Assembly: GCA_026874595.1 (NCBI GenBank)
Contig: CM049308.1
Coordinates: 43,411,327-43,475,326, forward strand
Reading direction: 5' to 3'
Length of the DNA stretch: 64,000 nt
Source: Sipunculus nudus
Taxonomy: Eukaryota; Annelida; Sipuncula; Golfingiida; Sipunculidae
In this document: piece by piece, positions 50,985 through 62,870 of the stretch
Layout: every line of letters begins with the position of its first letter
Position numbering within the stretch: the stretch's first letter is position 1
Notes under the pieces: generated by a model
What the model was told of the DNA's origin: nothing
Database searches by the model: none
Seen by the model: only the letters and a program-made list of their open reading frames with translations
Made by a program: the position numbers and the translations under genes

Positions 50985-53900
50985 CCTTCCGGCAAGCGTT
51001 CGACCTCTGGTCGTCTAGTTTGTTTGTTTGTTTGTTTGTTTGTCACCACTCTCCTGGCCACAATTTTGCCACAATAACCTTGAAACTTACAGGGATGTTG
51101 GAAAACATAATTTCTAGGTGCCCTATTGTTTTTGGTTAAAATAGGTCAAAGGTCAAGGTCAAGGTCGTCAAAACTTCTCAAAACGTTTTTTTCTTCATAT
51201 CTTTGTGACTGTTAGTCATATCTACTTCAACAATAGCCCATTTTAATCGTCATTCCAAGGCCTGTCATCTGGTGTGTAGCTGACTCAAATTTGCCGTAAC
51301 CATGGTTTCAATTTTTTGGGGAAAAGTCATGATATTCAAAAATAAGGGATCTTATTTTTCTAACTTTGTCAGTTTTAAAGCTAGAGTGATCTAGTTTTTT
51401 GCATCAGGTAGCATTCAACTAGTACTACAAGATTTTATAACAAGTCTTGCAGTATCTCGTAAAATATCTCGTGAATAGAGATATTTCGAGATTTCATTCA
51501 TCTTGCGCCAAAGGCCACATTATTGCAGGAATCTTTTTGAAACTGACATATTATAAGTCCTACACTAGTATCTCAAAATCGTTTTTTCACTTTTTGAATA
51601 GGGCCGCTAGGGGGCGCTGGATGCGAACCTCCAGAACATATCATATTTTGGCCATATCTCCAAAATTATAAGCCTCAATTACATAAACTATAGCTTATTT
51701 TCTTCCTCTGAGTCTTCTCCATAACCTAGTGTAGTCATCTGGTCACAATTCTGTGACACTTTGTCAGTGTGTCTGTCTGTTTGTCAGTTGTCCTCAAATT
51801 CGCCTGCTTGCTCTTGGATCTCTCATATAGCATTCTACAGGCCGCAGTTTTGAAAGAATCCTTTTGAAATTATTACATCTTAAGTCTTACATTAATATCT
51901 CAAAACCAATTTTTCATTTTTCCGGATATGGCCGCTAGGGGGCGCTGAACTCGAACCTCTCCCAACATATCATGCTTTGGCAATATCTCCAAAACTATAA
52001 ACCTCAGTTACATAAACTGTAGCTTTTTTCTTCCTTTGAGTCTTCTCCATAACCTGGAGTAATCATCTGGACTCAATCTTGAGTCACTTTGTCAGTGTGT
52101 CTGTCTGTTTGTCAGATGTCCTTAAATTCGCCTGCTTGCGGGTTCTTGCGTCTAACATATAGCATTCTATAGGCCACAGTTTTGACGGAATCCTTTTGAA
52201 ACTATAACATCTTATGTCTTACACTAATATCTAGAAATAAATTTTTCATTATCGGGATATGGCCACTAGTGGGCGCTGCACACGACCCTCACACACATAC
52301 CATTGTATTGGCCATATCTCTACACCCAAAGCCTCAGATACATAAACAATAGCTTATTTTCTTCCTTTGAGTCTTCACCACAACCTGATTAAGGCATATG
52401 GTTTCAATCTTCTGTCACCTTGTCAGTGTGTTCATCTGTTTGTCCGTTATCCTCAAAGTCGCCTGCTTGCTGGTTCTTACGCCTTACATATAGCATTCTA
52501 CAGGCCACAGCTTTGACGGAATCCTTTTGAAACTGGGACATCTCATGTCATACACTAATAATACGAAACGCATTTGTCGTCTTCGGAATATGTCCGCCAG
52601 AGGGCGCTACAGTGGAGCCTCCCAAGTATATCATTAATTCGCCATACCTCCAAAACTAAAAATCTAAATTACATAAATTATAACTCATTTTCTTCCTTTG
52701 AATCTTCTCCATAACTAGGTTAAGTCATCTGGTGTCAATCTTGTCTCACAAAGTCAGTATGTCTGTCTGTTCGTCTTTTGTTGTCAGCTTTGTCTGCTTG
52801 CCTGTTCTTTTGTCTCATATGTCATTTTACAGGCCACATATTCTCAGCAATGTCCCTGAGAGTCATTCCAATAGGAAACCGACCATATGTTCTGTCTGTC
52901 CGTCTGTGTTTCACTTCCGAATTCCGGCAAGCGTTTGACCTATGGTCGTCTAGTTTGTTTGTCACCACTCTCCTGGCCACAATTTTGCCACAATCACCTT
53001 GAAACTTACAGGGATGATGAAAAACATAATGTCTAGGTGCCCTATTGTTTTTGGTTAAAATAGGTCAAAGGTCAAAGGTCAAGGTCACGACAGGTATGGT
53101 TAATGGTTTTTGCACTATAACTTCGCCATAAATAGGCTTATCCACTTCTGCAATAGCTCATTTTTTTCGTCATCACCTGGCCTGTCATCTGATGTGTAGC
53201 TGACTCAAATTTGAAGTAACCATGGTAACAAATTTTTGGGGAAAAGTCATGATATTCGAAAATAAGGGGTCTAATTTTTGTAACTTTGTCAGTTTTAAAG
53301 CTAGAGTGATCTAGTTTTTTGCATCAGGTAGCATTCAACTAGTACTACAAGATTTTATAAAAAGTCTTGCAGTATCTCGAAAAATATCTCGTGAATAGAG
53401 ATATTTCGAGATTTCATTCATCTTGCGCCGAAGGCCACATTATTGCAGGAATCTTTTTGAAACTGACATATCATAAGTCCTACACTAGTATCTCGAAATG
53501 TTTTTTCATTTTTTGAATATGGCTGCTAGGGGGCGCTGCACACGAACCTCACACACATATCATTACATTGGCCATATCTCTAAAACCCAAAGCCTCAATT
53601 ACATAAACTATAGCTTATTTTTTCCCTCTGAGTCTTCTCCATAAACTGATGATGTCATCTGGTCTCAATGTTGTGTCACTTTGTCATTGTGTCCGTCTGT
53701 TTGTCAGTTGTCCTGAAATTCGACTGCTTGCTCTTGCGTCTCACATATAGCATTCTACAGGCTACAGTTTTGAAAGAATCCTTTTGAAACTATTACATCT
53801 TAAGTCTTACACTAATATCTCGAAACCAATTTTCCATTTTCGGGATATGGCCGCTAGGGGGCGCTGAACTCGAACCTCTCCCAACATATCATGCTTTGGC

Positions 53901-56900
53901 AATATCTCCAAAACTATAAACCTCAGTTACATAGACTGTAGCTTTTTTCTTCCTTTGAGTCGTCTCCATAATCTGGAGTAGTCATCTGGACTCAGTCTTG
54001 AGTCACTTTGTCAGTGTGTCCGTCTGTTTGTCAGTTGTCCTCAAATTCGCCTACTTGCTGGTTCTTGTTTGTTTGTTTGTTTGTCACCACTCTCCTGGCC
54101 ACAATTTTGCCACAATAACCTTGAAACTTACAGGGATGTTGGAAAACATAATTTCTAGGTGCCCCATTGTTTTTGGTTAAAGTAGGTCAAAGGTCAAGGT
54201 CAAGGTCGTCAAAACTTCTCAAAACGTTTTTTTTTCTTCATATCTTTGTGACTATTAGTCGTATCTACTTCAACAATAGCTCATTTTAATCGTCATTCCA
54301 AGGCCTGTCATCTGGTGTGTAGCTGACTCAAATTTGCCGTAACCATGGTTACAATTTTTTGGGGAAAAGTCATGATATTCGAAAATAAGGGATCTTATTT
54401 TTCTAACTTTGTCAGTTATAAAGCTAGAGTGATCTAGTTTTTTGCATCAGGTAGCTCTCAACTAGTACTACAAGATTTTATTACAAGTCTTGCAGTATCT
54501 CGTAAAATATCTCGTGAATAGAGATATTTCGAGATTTCATTCATCTTGCGCCAACGGCCACATTATTGCAGGAATCTTTTTGAAACTGACATATCATAAG
54601 TCCTACACTAGTATCTCGAAATTGTTTTTTCATTTTTTGAATATGTCTGCTAGGGGGCGCTGCACACGACCCTCACACAGATATCATTACATTGGCCATA
54701 TCTCTAAAACCCAAAGCCTCAATTACATAAACTATAGCTTATTTTTTCCCTCTGAGTCTTCTCCATAAACTGATAATGTCATCTGATCTCAATGTTGTGT
54801 CACTTTGTCATTGTGTCCGTCTGTTTGTCAGTTGTCCTGAAATTCGCCTGCTTGCTCTTGCGTCTCACATATAGCATTCTATAGGCCACAGTTTTGACGG
54901 AATCCTTTTGAAACTATTACATCTTATGTCTTACACTAATATCTAGAAATAAATTTTTCATTATAGGGATATGGCCACTAGTGGGCGCTGCACACGACCA
55001 TCACACACATACCATTGTATTGGCCATATCTCTACACCCAAAACCTCAGTTACATAAACTTTAGCTTATTTTCTTCCTTTGAGTCTTCTCCTTAACCTGA
55101 TTAAGGCATCTGGTTTCAATCTTCTGTCACTTTGTCAGTGTGTCCATCTGTTTGTCCGTTATCCTCAAAGTCGCCTGCCTGCTGGTTCTTACGCCTTACA
55201 TATAGCATTCTACAGGCCACAGCTTTGACGGAATCCTTTTGAAACTGGGACATCTCATGTCATACACTGATAATACGAAACGCATTTGTCGTCTTCGAAA
55301 TATGTCCGCCAGAGGGCACTACAGTCGAGCCTCCCAAGTATATCATTAATTCGCCATACCTCCAAAACTAAAAATCTAAATTACATAAATTATAACTCAT
55401 TTTCTTCCTTTGAATCTTCTCCATAACTAGGTTAAGTCATCTGGTGTCAATCTTGTCTCACAAAGTCAGTATGTCTGTCTGTTCGTCTTTTGTCGTCAGC
55501 TTTGTCTGCTTGCCTGTTCTTTTGTCTCATATGTCATTCTACGGGCCACATATTCTCAGCAATGTCCCTGAGGGTCATTCCATTAATAGAAAACCAACAA
55601 TATGTTCTGTCTCTCCGTCTGTGTTTCACTTCCGATTTCCGGCAAGCGTTCGACCTATGGTCGTCTAGTTTGTTTGTTTATTTGTCACCACTCTCCTGGC
55701 CACAATTTTGCCACAATAACCTTGAAACTCACAGGGATGTTCGAAAACATAATTTCTAGGTGCCCTATTGTTTTTGGTCAACATTGCTCCAAGGTCAAGG
55801 GTCAAGGTCACGACAGGTATGGTTAACGGTTTTTGCACTATAACTTCGCCATAAATAGGCTTATCCACTTCTGCAATAGCTCATTTTTTTCGTCATCACC
55901 TTGCCTTTCTTTTGACATGTAGCTTACTTAAATTTGCCGTTACCATGGTTACATTTTTTGGGGAGAAATCATGGAATTTCATGATATTTTTCAAATTTGC
56001 AGCAATCGCCCTGATTCTGAGATATTTTATGTAACATAAGAATATCTCGAAATTGTTTTTTCAGATTTTGGAAATGGCCGCCAGGGGGCGTTGCAGATGA
56101 AAAAACATGAAAATTTGTTTTGGTGCTATACCTCCACAACTATTAAACATTGGGCCATTTCCATCACAGCACCCTAAACTAGAGTCCATGGGCTTATTTT
56201 TGCGCATAGGTGAAAAAGTGCGCTATTGCCAGATTTCTCTATTTTTGGGGTAAAACCTTTGAATTTTGAAAATATGCAGTTTTCAGCTTCTAACTCTCTC
56301 AGTTTTTATGCTAGAGAGGTCAAAAGTTTTGCATCTTGTAGCCCTTGGTGAGTTCTCGGTGATCCAACCAAAAATCTTGCAAAATCTCGCACCGATTCTC
56401 GTCGAATGAGATTTCGCGATTTCACGGTGACATGCCCTATAGGCCACAGATATGCAGGCATCCTTTTGAAACTGATACATACCACGAAGACACGTGCAAT
56501 TGCCGCAAGTGGCGACAGGGTCCTTACGGTGGGCAACCGGCGTGTGCAGCGGTGCGTGTCGGCCTTTCCGGGCCCTATCTATTATCATACATGTTGGAGG
56601 CGGAGGCACAGTCCAGACTTTATTACTTGTATTACTTGCCGGAAATCTTCGATTTTCGAAAGCATGTTGGTCACCCGTGTATGTTTGTTCCTTCATCTTA
56701 TGTATTATACTGATATCTCAAAAATTATTTTTCATTTTCCCGATATGGCTGCTAGGGGGCGCTGCACTTGACCCTTCCAAAAAATCAGTTTTTGAACATA
56801 TTTCCGTAAGAGTAAACCTATATTACACAAACTATAGCTTATTTTCTTTCTCTTGGTCTTCTTCAAAACATGGTCAAGTCACCTGGTCTCCATCTAGTGT

Positions 56901-57326
56901 CACTTTGTCAGTATGTCTGTCTGTTTGTCATTTATCCTCATTTTCGCCTGCTTGCTAGTTTTTGCACTTTAGATATAGCAATCAACAAGTCAGATATGTG
57001 GACGAATCCTTTTGTCATACACTAATATCACGAAACGCATTTGTCGTCTTCAGGATATGTCCACTAGAGGGCGCTGCAGTCGAACATATCCAGTATATCA
57101 TTATTTGGCCATATCTCCAAAATTATAAGCCTCAATTACATAAACTATAGCTTATTTTCTTCCTCTGAGTCTTCTCCATAACCTGATTAAGTCATCTTGT
57201 CTCCATCTTGTGTCCCTTTGTAAGTTTGTCTGTTTGTTTGTCAGTTGTCCTCAAATTCGCCGGCTTTTTGGTTCTTGAGTCTCACTGATAGCATTCTACA
57301 GGCCACCGTTTTGAAAGGATCATTTT
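50985..57326. repeat. Family G composite tandem array, left part
   Basis: A higher-order structure of a head (GTCACCACTCTCCTGGCCAC ... 'AGGTCAAAGGTCAAGGTCA' ... 'CTAGAGTGATCTAGTTTTTTGC'), several 330-bp units ('CATATAGCATTCTACAGGCC', 'ATGGCCGCTAGGGGGCGCTG', 'CCATATCTCCAAAACTATAA', 'GTCACTTTGTCAGTGTGTC'), then a tail ending CCGGCAAGCGTTCGACCTATGGTCGTCTAG. Heads start near 51035, 52962, 54078 and 55682; 51012-51775 and 54060-54810 are near-identical at an offset of about 3.04 kb. On the minus strand the tail reads CTAGACGACCATAGGTCG, a hairpin start like those of families A and F (51018, 52953, 55668, 59373). A short (TTTG)n run is at 51017-51042. Confidence 0.75.
56482..56700. other. GC-richer insert breaking a family G unit
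   Basis: The family G text 'GGCATCCTTTTGAAACTGATACAT' stops at about 56480 and resumes at 'TATTATACTGATATCTCAAAA' (about 56703). Between lies about 215 bp with CGGCGTGTGCAGCGGTGCGTG and similar words. Both strands are open across it, with no recognisable domain. No terminal repeats seen. Confidence 0.4.
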
Positions 57327-58563
57327 TAGCTCAGCTGACTTTCAGTCATGCTGGGCTATAGCGATGAGTCTTTGTCCGTCGTCCTTCCATCTGTCCATCC
57401 TGCTGACCGGCCGTCCGTCTGTTAGCAGGGCACAAATCGTAACTGTACGGGCTAGAGTCATGAACCCTATGTAGTCTTAGAGGTTCTAAAATGATCTCCT
57501 TGCAAACCTGAAATTAGGTCACTGACCTATATTCTCGAAGTTACAGGGTGTGTATGCACCCCCCAGAAATAATTCTTTTAGCTAAAATTTTCATCCAAAA
57601 ACTTCCATCTTTCACATACAGCTCATCTACCAACAGGGGAAGAACCATAATTATTTTGAAGTCAACAGGTCAAAGGTGAAGGTCACAGGAGTCCCTTTAT
57701 TTAATGCCTGTGGATGCATTTTAAGCCAAATCTTTCATCCCAATTCTTTGAATTTTTACATATATTTCACCTTCTAAGAGGGAGAAGAATCCTATAGATT
57801 TTTAGGTCACAAGATCAAAGATCAGGGTCACAGGATCCAATTTTTTTAAAAGGTTGTGAAAACATTTCAAGCTAGACATTTCATTCCAAACTTCCCAGCA
57901 CTGATATCGCTTCTCTGCCAACAGGGGAAAAGACCTGTTGAATTTGAGGTCAAAGGTGAAATTCACTGCACCCACTTTTTGTGTGGAGTCATTTTCAGGA
58001 AACTTTTCAATCTATACCTTCCATTTGTCATATATGGCTTACCTACCAATAGGGGAAGAAACCTATCGATGTCGAGTTCAAAAGGTCAAAGGTCAAGGAC
58101 ACATTACTTAATTATTCTAAATGGTTGTGAACATTTTGCAAGTGAAACTGTTCAACCCAAACCTTCAGTCTTTCACATATGCCATATCTATGCATCACTC
58201 AATTTGATTCAAACTTCATATTTATAAGCACCTGTTTCTGAATAATTCTTGCATGGATTTCCTTGATTTTTGCTATATATTTTGATCTTATATTTGCCCT
58301 TTTTGGTGTTTCTTTTGAGACTGACAGGTATCAAGCAAGCTATTGGAATAGTTACTGATAGCTTAACAATCATTCATTTTTCCTAAGACCATCAAGTCAC
58401 TGTGTTTTAACCAGACATAGGTGATGTATATTTCTGTTGTCGTAGAAAATTTCAACATATTGGCAAATTGGTTCTTCAAAATGTGACTGGAAGTTGTGAA
58501 TCTCAGCCCATGATGTGGCAGGTCATGCTTGGCAGCTGAGCGCCATGACCCATGGGTCACTTG
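57327..58563 (-). mobile_element. Family C-ended element with a different core, inserted in family G
   Basis: On the minus strand it starts CAAGTGACCCATGGGTCATG, GCTCAGCTG and ends AGTCAGCTGAGCTAAAAA, the family C termini. Its core is instead about 185-bp units with 'ACCAA/CAACAGGGGAAGAA' and 'GGTCAAAGGTCAAGG' (plus strand). The flanks (TTGAAAGGATCATTTT on the left, AAACTATTACATCTTA on the right) rejoin to the intact family G phrase GAATCCTTTTGAAACTATTA seen at 53768-53787. Confidence 0.7.
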
Positions 58564-59373
58564 TTAAACTATTACATCTTACATCTTACAGTAATATCTC
58601 GAAACAGATTATTCATTTTCTGGATATTGCCAAAAGGGGGCGTTGCACTCGCCTCTCCCCTATATATATTTCTTTGCCATATCTACAAAACTATAAACTT
58701 CAATTACAAACACTATGACTTATTGTCTTCCTTTGAATCTTCTCCATAATCTGAGTTAGTCATCTGGTCTTATTCTTGTGTCACTTTTTCAGTATGTCTG
58801 TCTGTTTGTCAGTGATCCTCTATTTCACCTGCTTGCTGGATCTTGCGTCTTACAGTTAGCAATCTTCAGGCCACAGTTTTTCAGTATGTCTGTCTGTTTG
58901 TCAGTGATCCTCATTTTCGCCTGATTGCTGGATCTTGCGTCTTACAGTTAGCAATCTTCAGGCCACAGTTTTGAAGGAATCCTTTTGGAATTGGAACATC
59001 TCTTACAATAATATATACATTTTGGAACATTTCTTACAATAATATCTCAAAAGAAATTTTTTAATTTTTGGGATATGGCCGCTAGGGGATGCTGCGGTAG
59101 AGCCTCCACACCATATCATTTTTTGGCCATATCTCCGACATTATAAACTCTACCTTCACTTGTAGTCTTTTATCTCAGGTGTGTCAGTATATTTGTCTGT
59201 TTTGAGCTATGTCTGATTTCATGTTCTTTTCTGTGATATAAGTCGTTCAACAGGCCAAACGTTCCAGCAATCGCTTGAAAAGTCATTCAATTGATAGAAA
59301 ACCGTCAGTTTGTCCTGTTTGTCCATCTGTCTGTCATTTAAGTCCGGCAAGCTCTCGACCTATGGTCGTCTAG
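58564..59373. repeat. Family G array, right part
   Basis: Two to three units with decayed CTCF-like cores (58630, 59079), a local duplication of 'TCAGTATGTCTGTCTGTTTG' (58790, 58878) and the terminal GACCTATGGTCGTCTAG. Confidence 0.7.
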
Positions 59374-59660
59374 TTTTGTAAGTCTATCATGTCTGTGATG
59401 AATTTATACCATTACGTTGGCATAGCAACGGTTGTGATTTTGCATGACTGTGACTTGAAATGACCATGAATTTTATTGTACTTGATCAGACAACATCAAG
59501 TATGTATCATTTGACCAAATAATGTTTTTGTTTGTTTAGTAGCAAATATATGACTTATCCATTTCTATGATGACATGGTAACGGGTCAGATGGCCAAAAC
59601 CACCCAAGATTAATGGCAAACAAGCATTTTCTAATAGCTGAGGTTGATGGCAAACCAAAA
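59374..59660 (+). repeat. Family I repeat, unit 1 (left half)
   Basis: 'CTATCATGTCTGTGATGA', 'TTGGCATAGCAACGG', 'GATTTTGCATGACTGTGAC' recur at 61990 and 62370. The unit is cut by the element at 59661 and continues after 61914. Confidence 0.65.
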
Positions 59661-61914
59661 CAAGTGACCCATGGGTCATGACGCTCAGCTGACTGGGAAG
59701 AGATTTGCAAAGGGAAATTTTATCATCTGAATGGAAGTATATACCCATTCAACTGAAGCATCAAACAGATTAACCAACAGGCCAAGATTGTGTCTGTATT
59801 TATATATCTCAAAAATAAAGAAAAAAAGCGTAAACTTTAAAAAAATACAGGTGGCTCCACCAGTCTGCAGAAACTAATAAAAACACTTAATGGTCAATAT
59901 CCATGCAAAGAATCATGGTGATCTCTGCATTAGTTGTTCAGATACTTCAACCTTTGTATCAAATTTTCCATAATTCTGAGGGATACTTCGGAGTCCTATA
60001 GCTTGAAGGATATGGGAAACGGAGACCTATTTTCAGGTTTGCACATACACTTTTCATGAGCCTCCTTGCATGACTAGAATGAAAATTCTAGGTCCTGTTG
60101 TTACAATTTGTTCCACGTTAACCGATGACAGCATGCTTAAAGGTCTCAAAAATAGAGAAAAAAATTCGAAAAATTAAATAAAATACAGGTGGCACCACCA
60201 GTCTGCAGAAACTGATGAACACTCCATAATCAATATCCATGCAAAGAATCATGGTGATCTCTGCATTAGTTGTTCAGATACTTCAGCTTTTGTATCAAAT
60301 TTTCCATTATTCTGAGTTGTACTTTGGAGTGCCACAGCTCAAAGGATATGGGTAACAGAGACCTAATTTCAGGTTTCCATGGAGACTTTTTATGGGTCTC
60401 CCAGTGTGTCAAGAATGAAGATTCTAGGTCCAGTTGTTATGATTTGTGCCCTGTTTACAGATGTTCATATGTTTAAAGGTCTCAAAAATAGAGAAAAAAA
60501 TTGTACAAAAACTCGAACTAATACAGGTGGTGCCACCAGTCTGCAGAAACTGATGAACACTCCATAATCAATATCCATGCAAAAAATCATGGTGATCTCT
60601 GCATTAGTTGTTCAGATACTTCAGCTTTTGTGTCAAATTTTCCATTATTCTGAGTTGTACTTTGGAGTGCCACAGCTCAAAGGATATGGGTAACAGAGAC
60701 CTAATTTCAGGTTTCCATGGAGACTTTTCATGGATCTCCCTGTGTGTCAAGAATTAAGATTCTAGGTCCAGTCGTTACGATTTGTACCCTGTTGACAGAT
60801 AACTACATCCTTAAAGGTCTCAAAATTAGAGGAAAAAAATTGTAAAAATTAAAAAAATACAGGTGGCACACCCAGTCTGCAGGAACTGATGAAACACCTC
60901 TTGACCAATATGTATGCCAAAAATCATGACCATCAGTGTTGTAGTTATTGAGATGTTGCAGTTTGTTTTTATCATATTTTTCCATTATTCTGAGGGGTAA
61001 TTGGGAGCCCCACCTCTCAAAGGATATGGGATACAGAGACCTTATTTCAGGTTTCCATGGAGACTTTTCATAGGTCTTTCACTGTGTCAAGAATGAAGAT
61101 TCTAGGTCCAGTCTTTACAATTTGTGCCTGTTAACAGATGTTCACATTTTTAAAGGTCTCAAAAATAGAGAAAACAATTCGTAAACAATCCGAAAAATAC
61201 AGGTGGCGCCACAAGTCTACAGAAACTGATGGAACATCTCATGATCAATATGTATGCCAAAAATTATGACCATCAGTGATGTAGTTAATGAGATATTGAA
61301 GTTTTTGTATGAAATTTTTGACTATTCTTGGGGGGGGGGGGTACTTTTGGGCCCAGTAGCTTGAAGGATATGGGTAACAGAGACCTTATTTCTGGTTTTC
61401 ATAGAGACATTTTTATAGGTCTCTCAGTGTGTCAAGAATGAAGATTCTAGTTCCAGTCTTAACGATCTGTGCCCTGTTAACAGATGTACACATTTTTAAA
61501 GGTCTCAAAAATAGAGAAATAAATTCGTAAAAAATCGAAAATACAGGTGGCGCCACCAGTCTACAGGAACTGATGGAACATATCATGATCAATATGTATG
61601 CAAACAATCATGACCATCAGTGATGTAGTTAATGAGATATTGAAGTTTTTGTATGAAATTTTTTACTATTCTGGGGGGTACTTTGGGGCCCCATTGCTCG
61701 AAGGATATGGGTAACAGAGAGCTAATTTCTGGCTTTCGAGGAGATTTTTCATGGACCTCTCAGAATTTCAAGTAACAAGTTTCTAGGTCCAGCAGTTACG
61801 ATTTGTGCCAGGTTAACGGACGGACGGACGGACGAACAGATAGACGGACAGACGGACGATGGACAAAGGGTGATCGCTATAGCTCAGATGACTTATAATC
61901 AACTGAGCTAAAAA
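59661..61914 (+). mobile_element. Full-length family C element (about 2.25 kb)
   Basis: 5' CAAG + palindrome TGACCCATGGGTCA + GACGCTCAGCTGACTG; core of six units of about 340 bp, with (G)GTGGC..CACCAGTCT starts at 59848, 60188, 60526, 60860, 61201 and 61547; a GGACGGACGGACGGAC tract near 61820; 3' AATCAACTGAGC followed by TAAAAAA. The 5' segment inverts the 3' segment with two mismatches. It interrupts family I: GGCAAACCAAAA before, CATGGTTTCAATTACTGCCC after, against an uninterrupted CTAGAAAATGTTACATTATT near 62278. Confidence 0.75.
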
Positions 61915-62870
61915 ACATGGTTTCAATTACTGCCCAAAGGGGACGGGGTCCATGCTGGCAAAAGTCAACATGGTTTACATCTATTTTGTAAGTAAATCAT
62001 GTCTTTGATGAGTTTCTGTTATTATGGTGCCATTGTAACGGTCATGATTTTGCATGACTATGACATTAAATGACCTAGATTTCGTATGTTTTTGGTCAGA
62101 CAGCTTTGAATATGTATACTTTGGCACAGATTATGTTTTTATTTTGGTAAGAAACGAATATATTAAATTTTTTTTTAAATTTTCATTACTATGTTGCCAT
62201 CGTAACAGGTCACATGACAACAACTACCAATGGATCAATGGTAAACAAGAATATTCTGAAAGCAGAGGTCCCTGGCTAACTAGAAAATGTTACATTATTA
62301 CTGCCTAAAGGGAAATGGGTTTCATTCTGGTCCAGAGGCTATATGATCTTCCCCTATCGTGTATCATGTACGTCTATCATGTCTATGGTGATTTTCTGCC
62401 ATTACGCTGTCATTGCAACGGCCATGATTTTGCATGAATGTGAACTTAACTGAACCATATAATATTTGTCATGACTAAGAGAGCTTAAACCATATTTATA
62501 CAAACACAGAGATTGTACTTTGATGGTGTGAGTAACAATGCAACTACAGGTTCTCAAATACTAAAAAGTTCCATATTACACTGTTGCCATAGCAACCATG
62601 CTAATTATATATGATCTTTACCTAATATAAACCAACTCTTTATTTTTAATTAACTGGAAAGCTTTAAATACACATTTTTACTTACTTAAATTATGTTTCT
62701 ATCGAGTTAAGTCAAAAATATGTTTTTATTTCTTACAATCCTGGATTTCGCTTATGCGTTGCCATTGCAACCGCACTTGAGCTCACACCGAACACCACCA
62801 ATTGAATGGCAAACATGCAGATTATGACAGCTTATTATCCTGGCTAACAGAAAACTAAGTGAAAATTAGT
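61915..62870 (+). repeat. Family I repeat, rest of unit 1 and units 2-3
   Basis: Each unit: 'TACTGCCCAAAGGGGA', 'TATCATGTCT.TG', a 'GCCATTG(C/T)AACGG' segment, 'GATTTTGCATGA', then 'AATGG.AAAC'. The third unit is more diverged and ends at the G-run. Confidence 0.6.

Larger units (their letters stand above)
51604..59093 (+). promoter_or_regulatory. Array of CTCF-like motifs in family G units
   Basis: Fifteen-base cores matching CCRSYAGRKGGCRSY lie at 51604, 51932, 52594, 53851, 55306 and 57061 with no mismatch. One-mismatch copies are at 52263, 53523, 54647, 54975, 56078, 56749; weaker ones at 58630 and 59079. All are on the plus strand, usually about 330 bp apart. The best, ATGGCCGCTAGGGGGCGCTG, resembles the vertebrate consensus TGGCCACYAGRGGGCGCT. 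The motif may reflect repeat ancestry rather than binding; occupancy is unknown. The nearest site is 4.8 kb upstream of the RPA70-like gene start. Confidence 0.5.

Noticed and set aside
56283-56696. 137-codon minus-strand frame
   Set aside because: Half lies in family G repeat and half in the GC-richer insert; no recognisable domain.
50985-59373. Short frames containing CLFVCHHSPGHNFATITLKL
   Set aside because: They recur with family G units on the plus strand and track the repeat; no conserved start or stop.
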